NCBI GenBank assembly: GCA_937892255.1
Contig: CALAUL010000096.1
Coordinates: 1 to 51,976 of the forward strand
Length of the DNA stretch: 51,976 nucleotides
Direction: 5' to 3'
Source of the DNA: an uncultured Bacteroidales bacterium
GTDB lineage: Bacteria; Bacteroidota; Bacteroidia; Bacteroidales; Marinilabiliaceae
A program made the position numbers and the translations under genes. This document shows, piece by piece, positions 1-8,444 of this stretch. Below the pieces are notes generated by a model. It was given only the letters and a program-made list of their open reading frames with translations, had not been told where the DNA came from and searched no databases. How positions within the stretch are numbered: position 1 is the first letter of the stretch; every line of letters starts with the position of its first letter.

Positions 1-908
1 TTCAGAAGTATTTGCTTACAAATCAGTGTTATACAAAGTATACGTATACGATTACTGCGAACGTAGACCCGTTGTTGAAAACGGAGTGGTCGCAAGATAT
101 GCCGTACAATGACAAAGTAGCAAAACGATATAAAGAAAAAAACGGGTGTTCCTTATTTGATGCGTATAACGTCCCTGTCGGTTGCGTACCTGTAGCTGTG
201 GCGCAAATCATGGCATATTGGCAATATCCAAATTCCATACAAGGGTATGACGGCACTATCAATTTGAATTGGCAGAAGATAAAAGATGTGCGAACGTTGT
301 TAAGTTATAACGATTATAGTATTTGTGAACAAATTAAATACTTATTATCTTATGTTGGAGAGGGAATGAATGTTTCCTATGCTATGAACGCTAGTAGTAC
401 AACATTATCTAAAGCTCAAAAATATTTAAATAAATTGGGCTATAAAACAAGTATTGAAAATTACTCTTACGAAAGAGTTGTTTCATATTTGAAAGAAAAA
501 CATCCTGTATGTGTCAGTGGGCTTGATGCAAAGACCGACACAGCACATGCCTGGACTGCTGATGGATATATAGAGAACACAGTACGCAGACAAGATGATT
601 TGACGTATGTTGTGATAACGTCAAACACGGTAAATTATGGAGAACCTCCATTGTTTGTAAAAGAGACGGTTGTGTCAACTCAAAATGCTAAATATTTGCA
701 TATTAATTGGGGTTGGGGTGTAGAAGAAGATGCAGGTGATTTGTACGACTTAAAAAAAGGGTGTAATGGATATTATTTGAAAGACGTATTTAGAGTGTCT
801 GACAGATATGTGAGAGACCCTAATAATTCTGCTAAGCTTAATATAGAAAGGAATACCAAGAATAAGAACTACTCCGAAAAATTACAAATACTAAATATTT
901 ACAGATAA
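1..908 (+). CDS. C10 family (streptopain-like) cysteine peptidase, 5' end cut by window
   Basis: This is a secreted papain-fold cysteine peptidase of MEROPS family C10 (SpeB/streptopain, Bacteroides Bfp, interpain). The open frame runs to the window edge, so the signal peptide and prodomain are missing; numbering here is from the TTG at 12. The catalytic Cys is C58 in VGCVPVAVAQIMAYW, the catalytic His is probably H179 in AHAWTADGY, and the conserved HINWGWG motif is at 230-236, followed by CNGYYLKDVF. About 38 residues extend past the last motif, ending in ILNIYR, without a T9SS-type sorting domain. The next gene, a lipoprotein, begins 11 bp after the stop, so the two are probably co-transcribed. 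The 3' end is duplicated as a remnant at 1765-1884. The family assignment is firm; the substrate is unknown. Confidence 0.88.
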   Translation, partial: QKYLLTNQCYTKYTYTITANVDPLLKTEWSQDMPYNDKVAKRYKEKNGCSLFDAYNVPVGCVPVAVAQIMAYWQYPNSIQGYDGTINLNWQKIKDVRTLLSYNDYSICEQIKYLLSYVGEGMNVSYAMNASSTTLSKAQKYLNKLGYKTSIENYSYERVVSYLKEKHPVCVSGLDAKTDTAHAWTADGYIENTVRRQDDLTYVVITSNTVNYGEPPLFVKETVVSTQNAKYLHINWGWGVEEDAGDLYDLKKGCNGYYLKDVFRVSDRYVRDPNNSAKLNIERNTKNKNYSEKLQILNIYR

Positions 909-919
909 CACTTACAGCT

Positions 920-1756
920 ATGAGAACAAAACTATTATTCATTGCATTCATCGCATCGTATGTCTTCTTTTCATGTAGCAACGATGACGATGGAGAATTT
1001 GAGCCGTCAAGTGATATATACATTACAGAAGAAGGAGACACTATATATTACGATTCAGTGCCCTACTTTGGTACGAGAATTATTCCTATCAATAAGTGTA
1101 TTATCAATTATTTGCGACCGCCACAAGAAGCATTATGTTTGGTCTATAAAAAAACATTTTGTATGATGTTTGGTGTTGGCATTGGAGTTAGAGGAGGTGT
1201 CCTTCCAGATGAAGATGCAATAACATTGAAATATAAATATATAGACGAAAAAGACATCTTTGAGGGAGAAGAAGGTTATGATGAATATTCAAAATTTTAT
1301 GGAGATACAACATTTTGTGGCACTTACAATGTAGATTTTTCTTCCTATCCTGTTTTTGGTGGGGCGGTTTTTCGTTTCCCATTGGAAGGTTTAGAGGTGA
1401 CAGCACTTACAGACTACAATGAAAATCATCCTGCTAATTCATCTTTGCATGATATAGCTGTAATGAGATATACGGATATGGTAGATTATATCAAAAATGG
1501 CTACATTTTTGCAACTCCAGTTTATACAGATGTTTTTTGGGGGAAACGGAGACCAGATGAGATATCTAAGGAGAATCCAATAAAGCTCCTTTCAATCGCT
1601 AATGGAAGTGGTTTTATTGAAATGTTAGAGAAACCGACACCAGGCAAACATGCTGTTCAAGTGAAACTTACATTCGGCGCAGACCCTGTATCGGGTGAGA
1701 CTGTTGATCCTATCGTGTTGGAATGCGAGTTTGAATACACTTTGGAAGAAGAGTAA
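920..1756 (+). CDS. Surface-type lipoprotein, paralogue 1, unknown function
   Basis: This 278-residue protein starts with a lipoprotein signal peptide (MRTKLLFIAFIASYVFFSC, acylated Cys19). The residues after the Cys (SNDDDGE) resemble the acidic lipoprotein export signal that sends Bacteroidetes lipoproteins to the cell surface. I do not recognise the mature domain. It shares with the gene at 1898 an identical length, a FYGDT segment, an ALTDYN segment followed by PANSS, an EISKENPI segment, and a C-terminal stretch EKPTPGKH...LTFGADPVSGET that looks beta-rich. It follows the C10 peptidase by 11 bp. In Bacteroides fragilis some C10 peptidase genes are linked to small inhibitor genes, so a partner or inhibitor role is possible, but no inhibitor fold is recognised here. 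Confidence 0.8.
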   Translation: MRTKLLFIAFIASYVFFSCSNDDDGEFEPSSDIYITEEGDTIYYDSVPYFGTRIIPINKCIINYLRPPQEALCLVYKKTFCMMFGVGIGVRGGVLPDEDAITLKYKYIDEKDIFEGEEGYDEYSKFYGDTTFCGTYNVDFSSYPVFGGAVFRFPLEGLEVTALTDYNENHPANSSLHDIAVMRYTDMVDYIKNGYIFATPVYTDVFWGKRRPDEISKENPIKLLSIANGSGFIEMLEKPTPGKHAVQVKLTFGADPVSGETVDPIVLECEFEYTLEEE

Positions 1757-1764
1757 CATTTAAT

Positions 1765-1884
1765 ATGTCGGACGTATACGTAAAAGACTCTCACAATCCT
1801 GCTAAATTAATAATGAGTGACATTGATAATGAAGATGATGCAGACTATAATAAGGAGATGAAGATATTAAATGTTTACAGATAA
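1765..1884 (+). pseudogene. 3' remnant of a second C10 peptidase gene
   Basis: The gap between the two lipoproteins is not random. Read from 1765 it encodes MSDVYVKDSHNPAKL and, after a variable acidic stretch, KILNVYR and stop. This matches the C-terminal tail of the upstream C10 peptidase (VSDRYVRDPNNSAKL ... QILNIYR and stop). The bases after the stop also match: both copies read acacttac(a/g)(a/g)ctatgagaacaaaac into the next lipoprotein. Only about 40 codons of peptidase remain and no catalytic motif is present, so this is a deletion relic of a duplicated peptidase-lipoprotein pair. It could still be translated as a short peptide, which I consider unlikely. Confidence 0.85.
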
Positions 1885-1897
1885 AACACTTACAACT

Positions 1898-2734
1898 ATG
1901 AGAACAAAACTTATATTATTCGCATTCATTGCATCGTTGGTTTGCTTTTCATGTAGCAACGATGAAGACGGTGAGCTTGGACCGTCAAATGACCCTTCGT
2001 CAAACGGTGTAGATACAACGTCTCAGGAACTACCGATAGACGGAACTATCTTTTTGCCGGTGGAAAACTGCATTATGGATTATGTTCTTCCAACACAAGA
2101 GTTGTTATCAATAAGTGATTATAGTGCAATGGACGTGTTGTGTTTTGTAATAGTTTCAAAATACAATTCTGAATACTATATATCGAAGAAAAAAGTCAAA
2201 GACCCTGATTTTACCTTAGTTCAGGATGAAGATGGTCTTTGCCACATTGAATTTAATAATTTGGATGAAATTTTTGAGAATGAAGAGGGATATATGGAAT
2301 ATGCAGAATTTTATGGTGACACTGCTTTAAATTGTTCTGTCGGTATGGGGCTCGTGGGAGAAGTCTTTCGTATGCCGTTAGAAGGAGTAGAGATAACAGC
2401 TCTTACTGATTACAATGATAACTATCCGGCAAATTCATCAATAAGTGAAATTGCGGAAATGGGCTATGTGGATATGGTTAACTATATTCAAGATGGTTGT
2501 AGAGATGATACATTGCGTCGGATAAATCCAAATGAGATATCAAAGGAGAATCCAATAAGACTTCTTTCGATAAACAGTGAAAGTGGTTGTTTTTATATAT
2601 CAGAGAAACCGACACCCGGCAAACATACTATTCAGTTAACACTTACATTCGGTGCAGACCCTGTATCGGGTGAGACTGTTGAACCTATCGTGTTGGAGCA
2701 TGAATTTGAATACGTCGAGTACGTAGAAGAGTAA
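1898..2734 (+). CDS. Surface-type lipoprotein, paralogue 2, unknown function
   Basis: This is the paralogue of the lipoprotein at 920 and has the same length, 278 residues. An in-frame ATG lies 27 bp upstream at 1871, but the ATG at 1898 gives the same N-terminus as the paralogue (MRTKLILFAFIASLVCFSC, acylated Cys19), so 1898 is preferred. The acidic SNDEDGE after the Cys again suggests surface export. The C-terminal half is best conserved: EISKENPIRLLSI, EKPTPGKHTIQLTLTFGADP and VEPIVLE. The middle has diverged more, which suggests different ligands or relaxed constraint. It lies 13 bp after the relic peptidase stop and is followed by a strong terminator, closing the cluster. Confidence 0.8.
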   Translation: MRTKLILFAFIASLVCFSCSNDEDGELGPSNDPSSNGVDTTSQELPIDGTIFLPVENCIMDYVLPTQELLSISDYSAMDVLCFVIVSKYNSEYYISKKKVKDPDFTLVQDEDGLCHIEFNNLDEIFENEEGYMEYAEFYGDTALNCSVGMGLVGEVFRMPLEGVEITALTDYNDNYPANSSISEIAEMGYVDMVNYIQDGCRDDTLRRINPNEISKENPIRLLSINSESGCFYISEKPTPGKHTIQLTLTFGADPVSGETVEPIVLEHEFEYVEYVEE

Positions 2735-2756
2735 TTTGCGGATAAAGAAAAGAAAA

Positions 2757-2795
2757 TAAAAAAGGCATTTTCCCCTATGGGAAATGCCTTTTTTT
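2757..2795 (+). terminator. Rho-independent terminator of the peptidase-lipoprotein cluster
   Basis: A GGCATTTtCCC / GGGAAATGCC hairpin with one extra T in the left arm is followed by seven T. A run of A precedes it, so it could also work on the opposite strand. Confidence 0.85.
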
Positions 2796-2852
2796 GATGT
2801 TGCGGATATGTGGCATCTTGCAAATGTCGAGTTTATGATAAGTGGAACGAGT

Positions 2853-2883
2853 GCGAGACGGGGAATTTGTCTCTCGCTTTTTT
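2853..2883 (+). terminator. Second hairpin with T-tract
   Basis: GCGAGA (2853-2858) pairs with TCTCGC (2872-2877) and is followed by six T. It lies about 60 bp past the first terminator and may be a backup; its T-tract runs into the first unit of the 11-bp array. Confidence 0.5.
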
Positions 2884-3056
2884 GCAAGACCTTTGCAAAG
2901 GGTTTGCAGAGGCACTGCAAAGGGTTTGCAATGGTACGAGTTTTTTGGAGGAGCGCACAATTGAAAACTATCTCTCGTATTGTCGATGGTGTTTAAACGC
3001 CGTTTGAATGGTGTTTAAACGGCGTTTGAATGGTGTTTAAACGCTTTTTAAAGAAG
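2881..3056. repeat. 11-bp periodic tandem array, 16 registers (two conserved blocks)
   Basis: From 2881 to 2935 there are five 11-bp units of consensus TTTGCAAnGGn. From 2991 to 3056 there are six 11-bp units in which GTTTAAACGsy alternates with GTTTGAATGGT, the last being a degenerate TTTTAAAGAAG. The 55 bp between the blocks equal exactly five units, and one of them (TTGTCGATGGT at 2980) still resembles TTTGCAATGGT, so the whole 176 bp may be one array with an eroded middle. The period is one helical turn and not a multiple of three, which argues against coding. The array ends 55 bp before the -33 element of the metal-transporter promoter. Confidence 0.8.
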
Positions 3057-3111
3057 GTCAATCTGTTGTTATTTATGAAAGCGACAGGAAGCGAGAAAAA
3101 AAGCGCATGTA

Positions 3112-3142
3112 TTGGTAAAAGGTTCGAAAAAAACTAACTTTG
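3112..3142 (+). promoter_or_regulatory. Bacteroidetes-type promoter for the metal ABC operon
   Basis: TTG at 3112-3114 is followed after 20 bp by TAACTTTG at 3135-3142, matching the -33/-7 pattern of the Bacteroidetes primary sigma factor. Transcription should start near 3147-3149. No Zur operator could be recognised. Confidence 0.75.
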
Positions 3143-3214
3143 CCAATCATGATAAATACAAGCATACTATATAGTCTGCCGATAAAAAGTAAGGAGACTA
3201 AAGAGCCTATTGTG

Positions 3215-4120
3215 ATGGCAGTGAAGTGCAGAGTGAAAACCATGCTGAGCGGTTTGTTCGTTGCACTATTTGTCGTGAGTTGTGGCACGACACGAGAGCC
3301 GGAGAGTGGGCAACAGGTGTCGGTGAGTATTCCGGCAATGGCATATTTTGTAGAACGTCTGACGCCTGACAGCATCGAGGTAAATGTCATGGTGCCACAG
3401 TCGGTGGGACATTCGGATTATACACTCCGCCCGTCGCAGTTGACGTTGTTGACACATTCAAGGGCATATTTCGCACTTGGAAATTTGGACTTCGAGTTGT
3501 CGTGGCGTGAGAAGATGCTGTCTGTGGCAACCAACATGCAATGGTGCGATATGAGTAGTGGAGTACAACTTATCAATGGCGGGTGCAACCACTCGCATCA
3601 GTGCGAGCATCATCATGCTACGGACCCTCACTATTGGCTTTCTCCTAAGCAGGTGCGACATATCATAAATAATATGGCATCGGTCCTTGTCGACTTGAAT
3701 ATATCTTCTCAGCAATACACCGATTCGGCAAAGAATGTCCTGCTGTCCGAAGTTGACGTTTGGAACAGTCGTTTTGATAGCCTCGCTTCTAATGGCAAGA
3801 ATCTCTCTTTTATGATATATCACCCTTCGCTTAGTTACCTCGCTCGAGACTATGGCATGACACAGTACGAGATAGAGAAAGAGGGCAATGCTCCAACTCC
3901 TAAAAGCATGATAGAGGAAATAGAGAAATCAGTGGCAGATAGCGTCGGGATAGTCTTTGTTCAACAAGGCTATGACATTCAAAAAGCAGAAAGTGCCGCT
4001 CAAGAGATAGGAGCCGAAGTGATAGAAATAGCTCCGGACGGATATGATTGGAATGCAACAATGACAACGTTATACAACGCACTAAAAAATGATAAGACCA
4101 ACGCTTGTTCGACTCGATAA
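3215..4120 (+). CDS. znuA: Metal (Zn/Mn) ABC transporter substrate-binding lipoprotein
   Basis: This is the solute-binding component of a cluster A-I (ZnuA/TroA type) importer, anchored in the periplasm as a lipoprotein. The start at 3215 gives a 301-residue protein with signal peptide and lipobox FVVSC (Cys23). A leaderless start at 3149 would add 22 residues before the signal peptide and cannot be excluded. Likely metal ligands are H66 (GHSDYTLRPSQ), H139 (DPHYWLSP) and H203 (YHPSLSYLA). A His-rich loop at about 125-134 (CNHSHQCEHHH) precedes the second ligand and is typical of zinc-binding members. It overlaps the ATPase gene by 32 bp and forms one operon with the next two genes. The symbol is by family; manganese remains possible. 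Confidence 0.85.
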   Translation: MAVKCRVKTMLSGLFVALFVVSCGTTREPESGQQVSVSIPAMAYFVERLTPDSIEVNVMVPQSVGHSDYTLRPSQLTLLTHSRAYFALGNLDFELSWREKMLSVATNMQWCDMSSGVQLINGGCNHSHQCEHHHATDPHYWLSPKQVRHIINNMASVLVDLNISSQQYTDSAKNVLLSEVDVWNSRFDSLASNGKNLSFMIYHPSLSYLARDYGMTQYEIEKEGNAPTPKSMIEEIEKSVADSVGIVFVQQGYDIQKAESAAQEIGAEVIEIAPDGYDWNATMTTLYNALKNDKTNACSTR

Positions 4121-4829
4121 TGTGACGGCAGGTTATGAAGGTAAAGCCGTGGTGCACGACATCAATCTCGATGTTGGCAAAAATGATATTCTCGCACTTA
4201 TAGGTCCCAACGGCGGAGGCAAGACAACGATAGTGCGTCTATTGCTCGGAATCATAAAGCCTATGTCGGGGAAGGTTGTGCGCATGTCGGATATACAAGT
4301 GGGTTATCTGCCACAGGTCAATGACATCGACGTAGCATTCCCTATTTCGGTCTTCGATGTTGTTATGTCGGGACAGAGCAAAGGCAATAGGTTGTTCCCA
4401 AGTCGGGAAGAAAAGAATCGGGTGAACATGTTGTTGGATTTTGCCCAATTGTCACATCTTAACAACAAGCCAATAGGCGAGCTTTCGGGCGGACAGCGTC
4501 AACGAGTAATGCTCTGTCGCGCCATAATGGGGAAGCCACAGCTGTTGGTGCTTGATGAGCCCGTGACCTACATGGATAAGATGGCAGAGACAAACCTCTA
4601 TAAGCTATTGCCTGAGTTGTCAAAAGAGATGGCAATAGTATTGGTGTCGCATGACATAGGCACAATATCGAGTGTTGTGAAGACGATAGCTTGCGTAAAT
4701 AAGACATTGCATTATCATGATACAAACAAGATATCGTCGGAGATGCTTGGAGTATACGAGTGTCCGGTAGAGATACTCACGCACGGAGTCGTTCCACATA
4801 GAGTATTAGGTCAGCATGGAGATATTTGA
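4089..4829 (+). CDS. znuC: Metal ABC transporter ATP-binding protein
   Basis: This 246-residue cytoplasmic ATPase drives the metal importer. It has Walker A GPNGGGKTT at 39-47, the signature LSGGQ at 132-136, Walker B LLVLDE at 152-157 and the switch His H188 in LVSHD. The start overlaps the end of the substrate-binding gene by 32 bp and the stop overlaps the permease gene by 14 bp, so the three genes are translationally coupled. Its length is normal for the family. Confidence 0.9.
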   Translation: MIRPTLVRLDNVTAGYEGKAVVHDINLDVGKNDILALIGPNGGGKTTIVRLLLGIIKPMSGKVVRMSDIQVGYLPQVNDIDVAFPISVFDVVMSGQSKGNRLFPSREEKNRVNMLLDFAQLSHLNNKPIGELSGGQRQRVMLCRAIMGKPQLLVLDEPVTYMDKMAETNLYKLLPELSKEMAIVLVSHDIGTISSVVKTIACVNKTLHYHDTNKISSEMLGVYECPVEILTHGVVPHRVLGQHGDI

Positions 4830-5604
4830 ATATACGTTTGTTAGTAATGCGGTGATACTCATGTTGTTGCTATCGGCAGTGGCAGGCATAGTGGGTTCGT
4901 ATATTGTTGTGCGTCGAATGGTCTTTGTTTCAGGAGGCGTGACACATGCGAGTTTTGGTGGAATAGGTATGGCCTATTATTTCGGAGTGTCGCCACTTGT
5001 CGGGGCATTGGTCTTTGCCGTTGCAACGGCGTTGGGAATAGAACTGCTCGGACAGCGTGGCAAGGTGCGCGAAGACAGTGCCATAGCCATGTTGTGGAGC
5101 TTGGGTATGTCGATAGGCGTTATCTTCATGTTCCTTACGCCCGGATATACATCTAACCTGATGGGCTTTATGTTTGGCGACGTGTTGGCCGTGAGTCATG
5201 ACGATATTTATGCCATGTTGGCTATGGCTCTGCTGACAATAGCGGTAGCTGTGGTATTCTACAGACCTATGATGTATGTGGCATTTTCACCATCGTTTGC
5301 GAAGTTGATGAATTGGAATGTCCGTCTGATAAGCTTGTCGATGTCGGTCATGGTGGCCGTGGCGATAGTCTTGGCAATAAAAGCTGTCGGGATAATTCTC
5401 GTCTTGTCGCTCTTCACCATACCGCAGACGATAGCAAACATATATGTAAAGAGTTTCGGCAGAATGATGGTAATTTCGGTCGTAATTGCTATATTAGCAA
5501 ACTCTGTCGGACTATTGACAGCTTTCGTTTTCGATTTGCCTGTCGGAGCCGTCGTTACAGCTTTGCTCTCCGGAGTGTTGCTCGTGGTAAAGATTTTCAA
5601 ATAA
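4816..5604 (+). CDS. znuB: Metal ABC transporter permease
   Basis: This 262-residue inner-membrane protein of the ABC-3 family has about seven to eight hydrophobic segments. It begins with a membrane segment containing VVRRMVFVSGGVTHASFGG, a hallmark region of ZnuB/TroC-type permeases. It overlaps the ATPase gene and completes the znuABC-type operon. No clear terminator follows before the M16 peptidase gene 39 bp downstream, so some read-through is possible. Confidence 0.9.
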   Translation: MEIFEYTFVSNAVILMLLLSAVAGIVGSYIVVRRMVFVSGGVTHASFGGIGMAYYFGVSPLVGALVFAVATALGIELLGQRGKVREDSAIAMLWSLGMSIGVIFMFLTPGYTSNLMGFMFGDVLAVSHDDIYAMLAMALLTIAVAVVFYRPMMYVAFSPSFAKLMNWNVRLISLSMSVMVAVAIVLAIKAVGIILVLSLFTIPQTIANIYVKSFGRMMVISVVIAILANSVGLLTAFVFDLPVGAVVTALLSGVLLVVKIFK

Positions 5605-5643
5605 GATAGAAACGAATAAACAAAACAATAAATATATAAAAAG

Positions 5644-8436
5644 ATGAATTTTAGAAAATTATCAACATTGACAGTTGCATTGATGACGCTCGTAAGTGTC
5701 AACGCACAGAATTTAATCCCACTTCCAAAGGATTCTGCAGTAGTATATGGAGTCTTGCCAAACGGTCTGACGTACTATATCAGACACAACGAATATCCCG
5801 AAGACAGAGCATGCTTCTATATTGCACAAAAGGTTGGAGCTACGCTTGAAGAGGACAACCAAAACGGTCTGGCGCATTTCCTTGAACACATGGCTTTTAA
5901 CGGCACAAAGAACTTCCCCGAAAAGGGTATCATCGATTACATGGAGAAACAAGGCGTCGGATTCGGAACTAATATCAATGCCGGAACTTCGTTAGATTAC
6001 ACTCTCTATTTCATGACAGATGTACCCACAATGCGCGAAGGTGTTGTAGATAGCGCATTGCTCGTGTTGCATGATTGGTCGGGATTCATTTCTCTCGAAG
6101 ACAAGGAGATAGACAAAGAAAGAGGCGTTATCTTGGAAGAGTGGCGACAAGGCAACAGAGCTGCTCGTCGTGTCTATTACTCGCATAACCGCAACACGAT
6201 GCCTGGAACTCGTTATGCAAAACGTGATGTGATAGGCGACACGGCGGTGATAAACAACTTTAAGTATGACGAGTTGAGAGCATACTACAAAAAATGGTAT
6301 CGTCCCGACTTGCAAGGTATCATCGTTGTAGGTGATGTAGACGCTCTTGAGATAGAGAAGAAGATAAAAGAGATGTGGCAAGATGTCCCGACACCGGTAA
6401 ATCCTGCCGAACGTGTATACTTCACTGTGCCAAACAACGAAAAACCTATTGTCTCAATAGTCAAAGACGAAGAACTGCAAAATACTGAAATGACAATCAA
6501 TTTCCGCTATGACCCACTGCCAAAGGAGGTCAGAAATTCGTTGCAGGGATATCTTCAACATATCATGCTCAGCATCGCCAAATGTGCGGTAAACAGCAGA
6601 GGGAGCGATATATGCGAAAAAGCCGACGCTCCTATACTTGGTGGTTCGTATTACTTCGGAAATGAAGTTCAGACAAAAGGCGTGCATCAGTTCGCTGTCG
6701 TATGCAAGAATGGCAAGATGGCAGAGGCTTTCGAACTTATGCTTGACGAGGTGGAGAAACTTCGTCGCTACGGCATTACTGCAAGCGAATTTGAGCGTGC
6801 AATGGAAGAGGTGTACAAATACATAGAAGACGGATATAAATCAAGAGCAAAAACGATGTCAAGTTCGTATGGCAACGAGTACATCTCCGCTTTTCTCAAT
6901 GATGAACCGTTTATGGGTATCGAAAACGAATATGAACTGATAAAGATGCTTAAGAGTAATCTGACGGTAGATTTGATAAATGCCACTATCATGCCTATGT
7001 ATCGAAACAATGTCGTGATACAGGTGTCGGCTAAAGCAGACGAACAGCTTTTGTCAGACGAACAGATATTATCAATGCTCGAAGCTCTGCCAAACAAGGA
7101 ACTCGCAAGATATGAAGATAAACGTTATGACGAGCCTCTGATAGCTCAAAAGCCGATGGCAGGCAAGATAGAGAAAGAGAGCGTAAAAGAAGACTTTTAC
7201 GGCGCAACAGAGTGGATATTGTCAAACGGCATCAGAGTGTTGATGTTGCCTACTGACTACCAAGACAACGAAGTACGCTTGTCGGCAGTAAGCAAGGGCG
7301 GCTATTCGCTCGTCTCGCCGGAAGATGTGTTGTCGGCGGCTATGTCATCATCTTTCGTAAATTCGTTCGGCTTGGGCAAATACTCTAATGCCGATCTTAG
7401 AAAGATGCTCGCAGGCAGAAATGCCGGTATCTCATCATCGATAAGTGTCTACGGTGAAGCATTGTCCGGCTATTCTTCAAGTAGCGAGGTGGAAACTCTT
7501 TTGCAGTTGGCTCACCTTAGTTTCGGTGCTCCGCGTGAAGATAAAGAGATGTTTGACGTGGGAATGCAGTCTATAAAAACCTCTTTGGCTAATAGCAGCA
7601 AAGAACCATTGGCTGTGTTTAACGATACCATATCCTTGATGTTGCTTAACGACTATACATACTCTCCTCATCTGTCGTTGAAGAACGTCGACGAGATAAA
7701 CTACGAAAAAATTCTCAAAATATACTCAGAACGATTCGCCAACCCGGCAGACTTCACATTTATCATTGTAGGTGACTTTGTGATAGACTCGATAAAGTCA
7801 CATGTCCTGACATATATCGGAGGTCTTGAGACAACAAAAGAACGTGAAGACAAAATCGAAAGAGATGTCACATACAAAAAAGGTCAACACAAAAAAGACC
7901 TCAGATTGGAGATGGTCACTCCAAAACTGACAAGCTTCACATTGTACTCGGGCAATGACAAATATGATGCTAAAAACAGATTTGTATATAGTTTCGTCGG
8001 TAGCTTGTTGGACATGCGCTATCTTGAGTCGATAAGAGAAGATGAAGGCGGAAGCTACGGCGTAGGCGTCTCATCTCGCATCAATCGATTGACTAATCAG
8101 TATAACCTGTCGATACAGTTCAACACCGATACAGCGAAGTTCGAAAAGCTCTACAAGATTGTCAAAGCCGAAATTCAAAACATTGCTGACAACGGCTGTA
8201 AACTCGAAGACTTGGACAAGGTGAAAAAGAACACGATAAAGGAGTACGAAGAGAGATTGAAAACCAATGGCTATTGGATTTCGCTTATTGAAGGAAAAGT
8301 CGTGTACGGAACAGACTATGATAAAAACTATGCCGAAATAGTTAACTCTGTGACGAGTGAAGATATTCAGGCCGTAGTGAAGAAGATACTTAGCGACAAT
8401 AACTTGATAGAGGCTGTGCTGTTGCCAAAAGAATAA
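5644..8436 (+). CDS. M16 (insulinase/PqqL-like) zinc metallopeptidase, exported
   Basis: This 930-residue two-lobed M16 peptidase has an N-terminal signal peptide ending near SVNAQ, so it acts in the periplasm or outside. The zinc site is the inverted motif HFLEH (H78, E81, H82), with the third ligand most likely E159 in DKERGVILEE, at the usual distance. The C-terminal half carries the inactive partner lobes, with GGSYGVG near residue 803 of the type found in the substrate-binding R/Y region. The length is normal for Bacteroidetes single-chain M16 proteins. It is followed closely by the E1-like gene (8 bp), which suggests co-transcription without an obvious functional link. Confidence 0.9.
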   Translation: MNFRKLSTLTVALMTLVSVNAQNLIPLPKDSAVVYGVLPNGLTYYIRHNEYPEDRACFYIAQKVGATLEEDNQNGLAHFLEHMAFNGTKNFPEKGIIDYMEKQGVGFGTNINAGTSLDYTLYFMTDVPTMREGVVDSALLVLHDWSGFISLEDKEIDKERGVILEEWRQGNRAARRVYYSHNRNTMPGTRYAKRDVIGDTAVINNFKYDELRAYYKKWYRPDLQGIIVVGDVDALEIEKKIKEMWQDVPTPVNPAERVYFTVPNNEKPIVSIVKDEELQNTEMTINFRYDPLPKEVRNSLQGYLQHIMLSIAKCAVNSRGSDICEKADAPILGGSYYFGNEVQTKGVHQFAVVCKNGKMAEAFELMLDEVEKLRRYGITASEFERAMEEVYKYIEDGYKSRAKTMSSSYGNEYISAFLNDEPFMGIENEYELIKMLKSNLTVDLINATIMPMYRNNVVIQVSAKADEQLLSDEQILSMLEALPNKELARYEDKRYDEPLIAQKPMAGKIEKESVKEDFYGATEWILSNGIRVLMLPTDYQDNEVRLSAVSKGGYSLVSPEDVLSAAMSSSFVNSFGLGKYSNADLRKMLAGRNAGISSSISVYGEALSGYSSSSEVETLLQLAHLSFGAPREDKEMFDVGMQSIKTSLANSSKEPLAVFNDTISLMLLNDYTYSPHLSLKNVDEINYEKILKIYSERFANPADFTFIIVGDFVIDSIKSHVLTYIGGLETTKEREDKIERDVTYKKGQHKKDLRLEMVTPKLTSFTLYSGNDKYDAKNRFVYSFVGSLLDMRYLESIREDEGGSYGVGVSSRINRLTNQYNLSIQFNTDTAKFEKLYKIVKAEIQNIADNGCKLEDLDKVKKNTIKEYEERLKTNGYWISLIEGKVVYGTDYDKNYAEIVNSVTSEDIQAVVKKILSDNNLIEAVLLPKE

Positions 8437-8444
8437 CATGACAA

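Noticed and set aside
2784..3007. Short plus-strand reading frames across the 11-bp array
   Set aside because: The frames arise from the repeat, have a period that is not a multiple of three, no ribosome-binding or promoter context and no family likeness; the DNA periodicity explains them.
2881..3056. The array as a CRISPR
   Set aside because: Units are 11 bp, directly adjacent, without spacers of constant length, and no cas gene is near.
5259..5702. 147-codon minus-strand frame opposite the permease gene
   Set aside because: It is the antisense shadow of a membrane protein gene and has no start context or family likeness.
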